DNA of 7,140 nt from contig DJFQ01000226.1 of NCBI GenBank assembly GCA_002432095.1, forward strand, positions 41,086 to 48,225, written 5' to 3'. Positions 5,624-7,140 of this stretch are shown here, one piece after another (positions within the stretch are counted from its first letter, which is position 1; each line of letters starts with the position of its first letter). This DNA is from Marinagarivorans sp. UBA5868. GTDB lineage: Bacteria; Pseudomonadota; Gammaproteobacteria; Pseudomonadales; Cellvibrionaceae. Made by a program: the position numbers and the translations under genes. The notes beneath the pieces were generated by a model. The model did not search any database, had not been told where the DNA came from, and saw only the letters and a program-made list of their open reading frames with translations.

Positions 5624-7140
5624 ATGCAAAGCGAAGCGGACCAGCTCAAGCAGCCGATGCTTGTCGTGGGTGTCGGTGTTTCTTCCGGCAACCTGAACAC
5701 ATTGACCGAATTTTGTCAGGCACTCCCCGAGCAATCGGGACTGGCCATTCTGGTTTGTCTTTACGAAGATCATCCGCATTCGGAATTGCTGCGCAGCCTT
5801 TCCCAACTTGCCGATGATCGACGTATGGCCATTATTCAAGATGGCCAGACTCTCGAAGCGGATCATATTTACTTGCTGCCTCCTGGATTTACCCCGCGCA
5901 TCGGCCAACACACCTTGCGCTTGAGCCGGGTTAAAGAGCGGCGCGCTCAGCGCATGGCAATTGATCACATGTTGCGTGCGGTGGGAGACGCTTATGGTGC
6001 GCAATCCGTTGGGGTGTTATTGGCGGGACCTGGACGCGATGGCACGGTGGGTTTGCGGGCGCTTAAAGCAGCCGGCGGCTTGACGCTGGTACAAGACCCA
6101 AAAACCGCTGGTCAGGCGGAAATGTTGCGCAATGCGATTAATGCCGGCGTTACCGACCGAGTGCTGTCGGTAAATGCCATCCCTCCCGCGATTGTGGATT
6201 ACGCAGAACATCCTTATCTCAATATTGAGGATGGTGGCAAAGATCCGCAGGAAGAACAGCTGCAGGCGATTGCGGCGTTTCTCAAGCAAAAAGAAAATTT
6301 CGACCTCAATCAGTACAAGGAGGGAACAGTACGGCGGCGGATCTATCGACGCATGAGCCTTACCGGTCAAAAAGCCTTAGGCGGTTATGTGAGCTTGCTG
6401 GAGGAGGATCCGGAAGAGCGGCGCTATTTAATGGGTGATTTGCTGATTAACGTCACCGATTTTTTCCGCGATCGCCGCGCCTTCGAAACCCTGGAAAAAC
6501 TCGCGCTCGATCCGCTGTTGCAGCGGGCTGAGGAGGGCACGGAAATTCGCATATGGGTGCCCGGTTGTGCAAGTGGTGAGGAAGCTTATTCCCTCGCCAT
6601 TTTGATGATGGAAAAAATCGATAAAGCGGGGAAAGACCTCGATCTCAAAATATTTGCAACGGATGTGGATGCTGAAGCGATACGCATTGCCCGCGGAGGA
6701 ATTTATTCTGCGGAGGTGGTCAACGAACTGCCGGAAACTTACATTCAAAAATATTTCAAATCTTTGGATGACGACCAATATAAAGTTCACAGTCACTTGC
6801 GCGAAAAAATATCCTTCGCGACGCAGAACGTATATACCGACCCACCATTTTCCCGTTTGGATTTGATCAGTTGTCGAAATTTGCTCATTTATCTGCGTCG
6901 CAGTGTTCAGGAGCGGGTATTAAAGTCATTTTATTTTGCGTTGAAACCCAACGGTTATTTGTTTCTCGGCAGTTCCGAAAATATCGGCAGTCAGAAAGAC
7001 CGCTTTAAACAACTCTCGCAAAAATGGCGTTTATTCGAGCGCTACGACAACGGTGAAACCCGTTATGTATCGCCGCCGCGGCCGAGTATGGTGGCCGGTT
7101 CGTCCATAAAAAAAGGCGAGCGCGATGGCGACAAAATCAA
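5624..7140 (+). CDS. CheB-CheR fusion protein, 3' end beyond window, CheB site degenerate
   Basis: 505 codons are visible and the frame is still open at the window edge. Residues about 12-195 form a CheB-type methylesterase domain: G18-VSSGN-23 at the nucleophile loop (S20), P86-P87-G88, and G135-PGRDG-140 with the Asp at D139. The catalytic His of the QH(M/L) motif is L46 (V44-C45-L46), exactly 26 residues after the Ser as in enteric CheB (S164-H190), so the Ser-His-Asp triad is broken. Residues about 213-480 form a CheR-type methyltransferase: V277-TDFFRD-283, the SAM-binding W311-VPGCASGEEAYSLA-325, F344-ATDVD-349, N402-VYTDPPFSRLDLISCRNLLIYL-424 (abridged reading) and F447-LGSSE-452, all intact. 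Proteins of this type usually continue into PAS and histidine-kinase domains, which would lie outside the window. An in-frame stop at 5570-5572 and no earlier ATG set the start. It is probably a signalling or sensory protein rather than core chemotaxis. Confidence 0.88.
   Translation, partial: MQSEADQLKQPMLVVGVGVSSGNLNTLTEFCQALPEQSGLAILVCLYEDHPHSELLRSLSQLADDRRMAIIQDGQTLEADHIYLLPPGFTPRIGQHTLRLSRVKERRAQRMAIDHMLRAVGDAYGAQSVGVLLAGPGRDGTVGLRALKAAGGLTLVQDPKTAGQAEMLRNAINAGVTDRVLSVNAIPPAIVDYAEHPYLNIEDGGKDPQEEQLQAIAAFLKQKENFDLNQYKEGTVRRRIYRRMSLTGQKALGGYVSLLEEDPEERRYLMGDLLINVTDFFRDRRAFETLEKLALDPLLQRAEEGTEIRIWVPGCASGEEAYSLAILMMEKIDKAGKDLDLKIFATDVDAEAIRIARGGIYSAEVVNELPETYIQKYFKSLDDDQYKVHSHLREKISFATQNVYTDPPFSRLDLISCRNLLIYLRRSVQERVLKSFYFALKPNGYLFLGSSENIGSQKDRFKQLSQKWRLFERYDNGETRYVSPPRPSMVAGSSIKKGERDGDKI

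Noticed and set aside
5576..6796. Several - strand frames opposite the CheB-CheR gene.
   Set aside because: The + strand frame encodes continuous recognisable CheB and CheR domains. The antisense frames show no domain or ribosome binding site.

Overview
The window reads as a piece of the chromosome of a plant-polysaccharide-degrading gammaproteobacterium, most likely Cellvibrio or a close relative. The evidence is a family 53 galactanase exported as a lipoprotein behind a long poly-serine linker (a habit of Cellvibrio, Saccharophagus and Teredinibacter), a neighbouring GH43 xylosidase/arabinofuranosidase of the Selenomonas SXA type, moderate GC content and Shine-Dalgarno starts. The genus is an inference. 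No insertion sequence, integrase, tRNA, rRNA or CRISPR array was seen.

Left part (1-2210, + strand): a 67-residue protein consisting only of the DUF4880 module normally found at the N-terminus of FecR-type anti-sigma regulators, then, after 100 bases, a 606-residue NERD-nuclease/UvrD-like helicase fusion with all main SF1 motifs intact. A 7-bp stem-loop lies immediately before the helicase ribosome binding site. A hairpin at 2335-2361 probably serves as terminator for the helicase gene and for the convergent gene on its right.

Middle part (2383-5410): a divergent carbohydrate-active pair. The GH43 enzyme (- strand, no signal peptide, cytoplasmic) and the GH53 endo-beta-1,4-galactanase (+ strand, lipoprotein) share a 178-base intergenic region holding three consecutive dyad-symmetric elements and a candidate promoter for the GH43 gene. 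A reasonable reading is that the surface galactanase cuts galactan or type I arabinogalactan outside the cell, while the GH43 enzyme trims pentose-containing oligosaccharides after uptake, with a shared regulator acting between them.

Right part (5411-7140, + strand): a 213-base spacer with a candidate promoter and small hairpins, then the first 505 codons of a CheB-CheR fusion that runs off the window. Its methyltransferase half looks intact, but the CheB half has leucine where the catalytic histidine should be, so this domain is probably not a working methylesterase.

Most of the window is ordinary. The points most worth a second look are the degenerate CheB domain, the stand-alone DUF4880 protein, the dyad array between the two glycosidase genes, and the NERD-helicase as a possible orphan genome-maintenance or defence gene. 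I did not find convincing evidence of a new multi-gene system.
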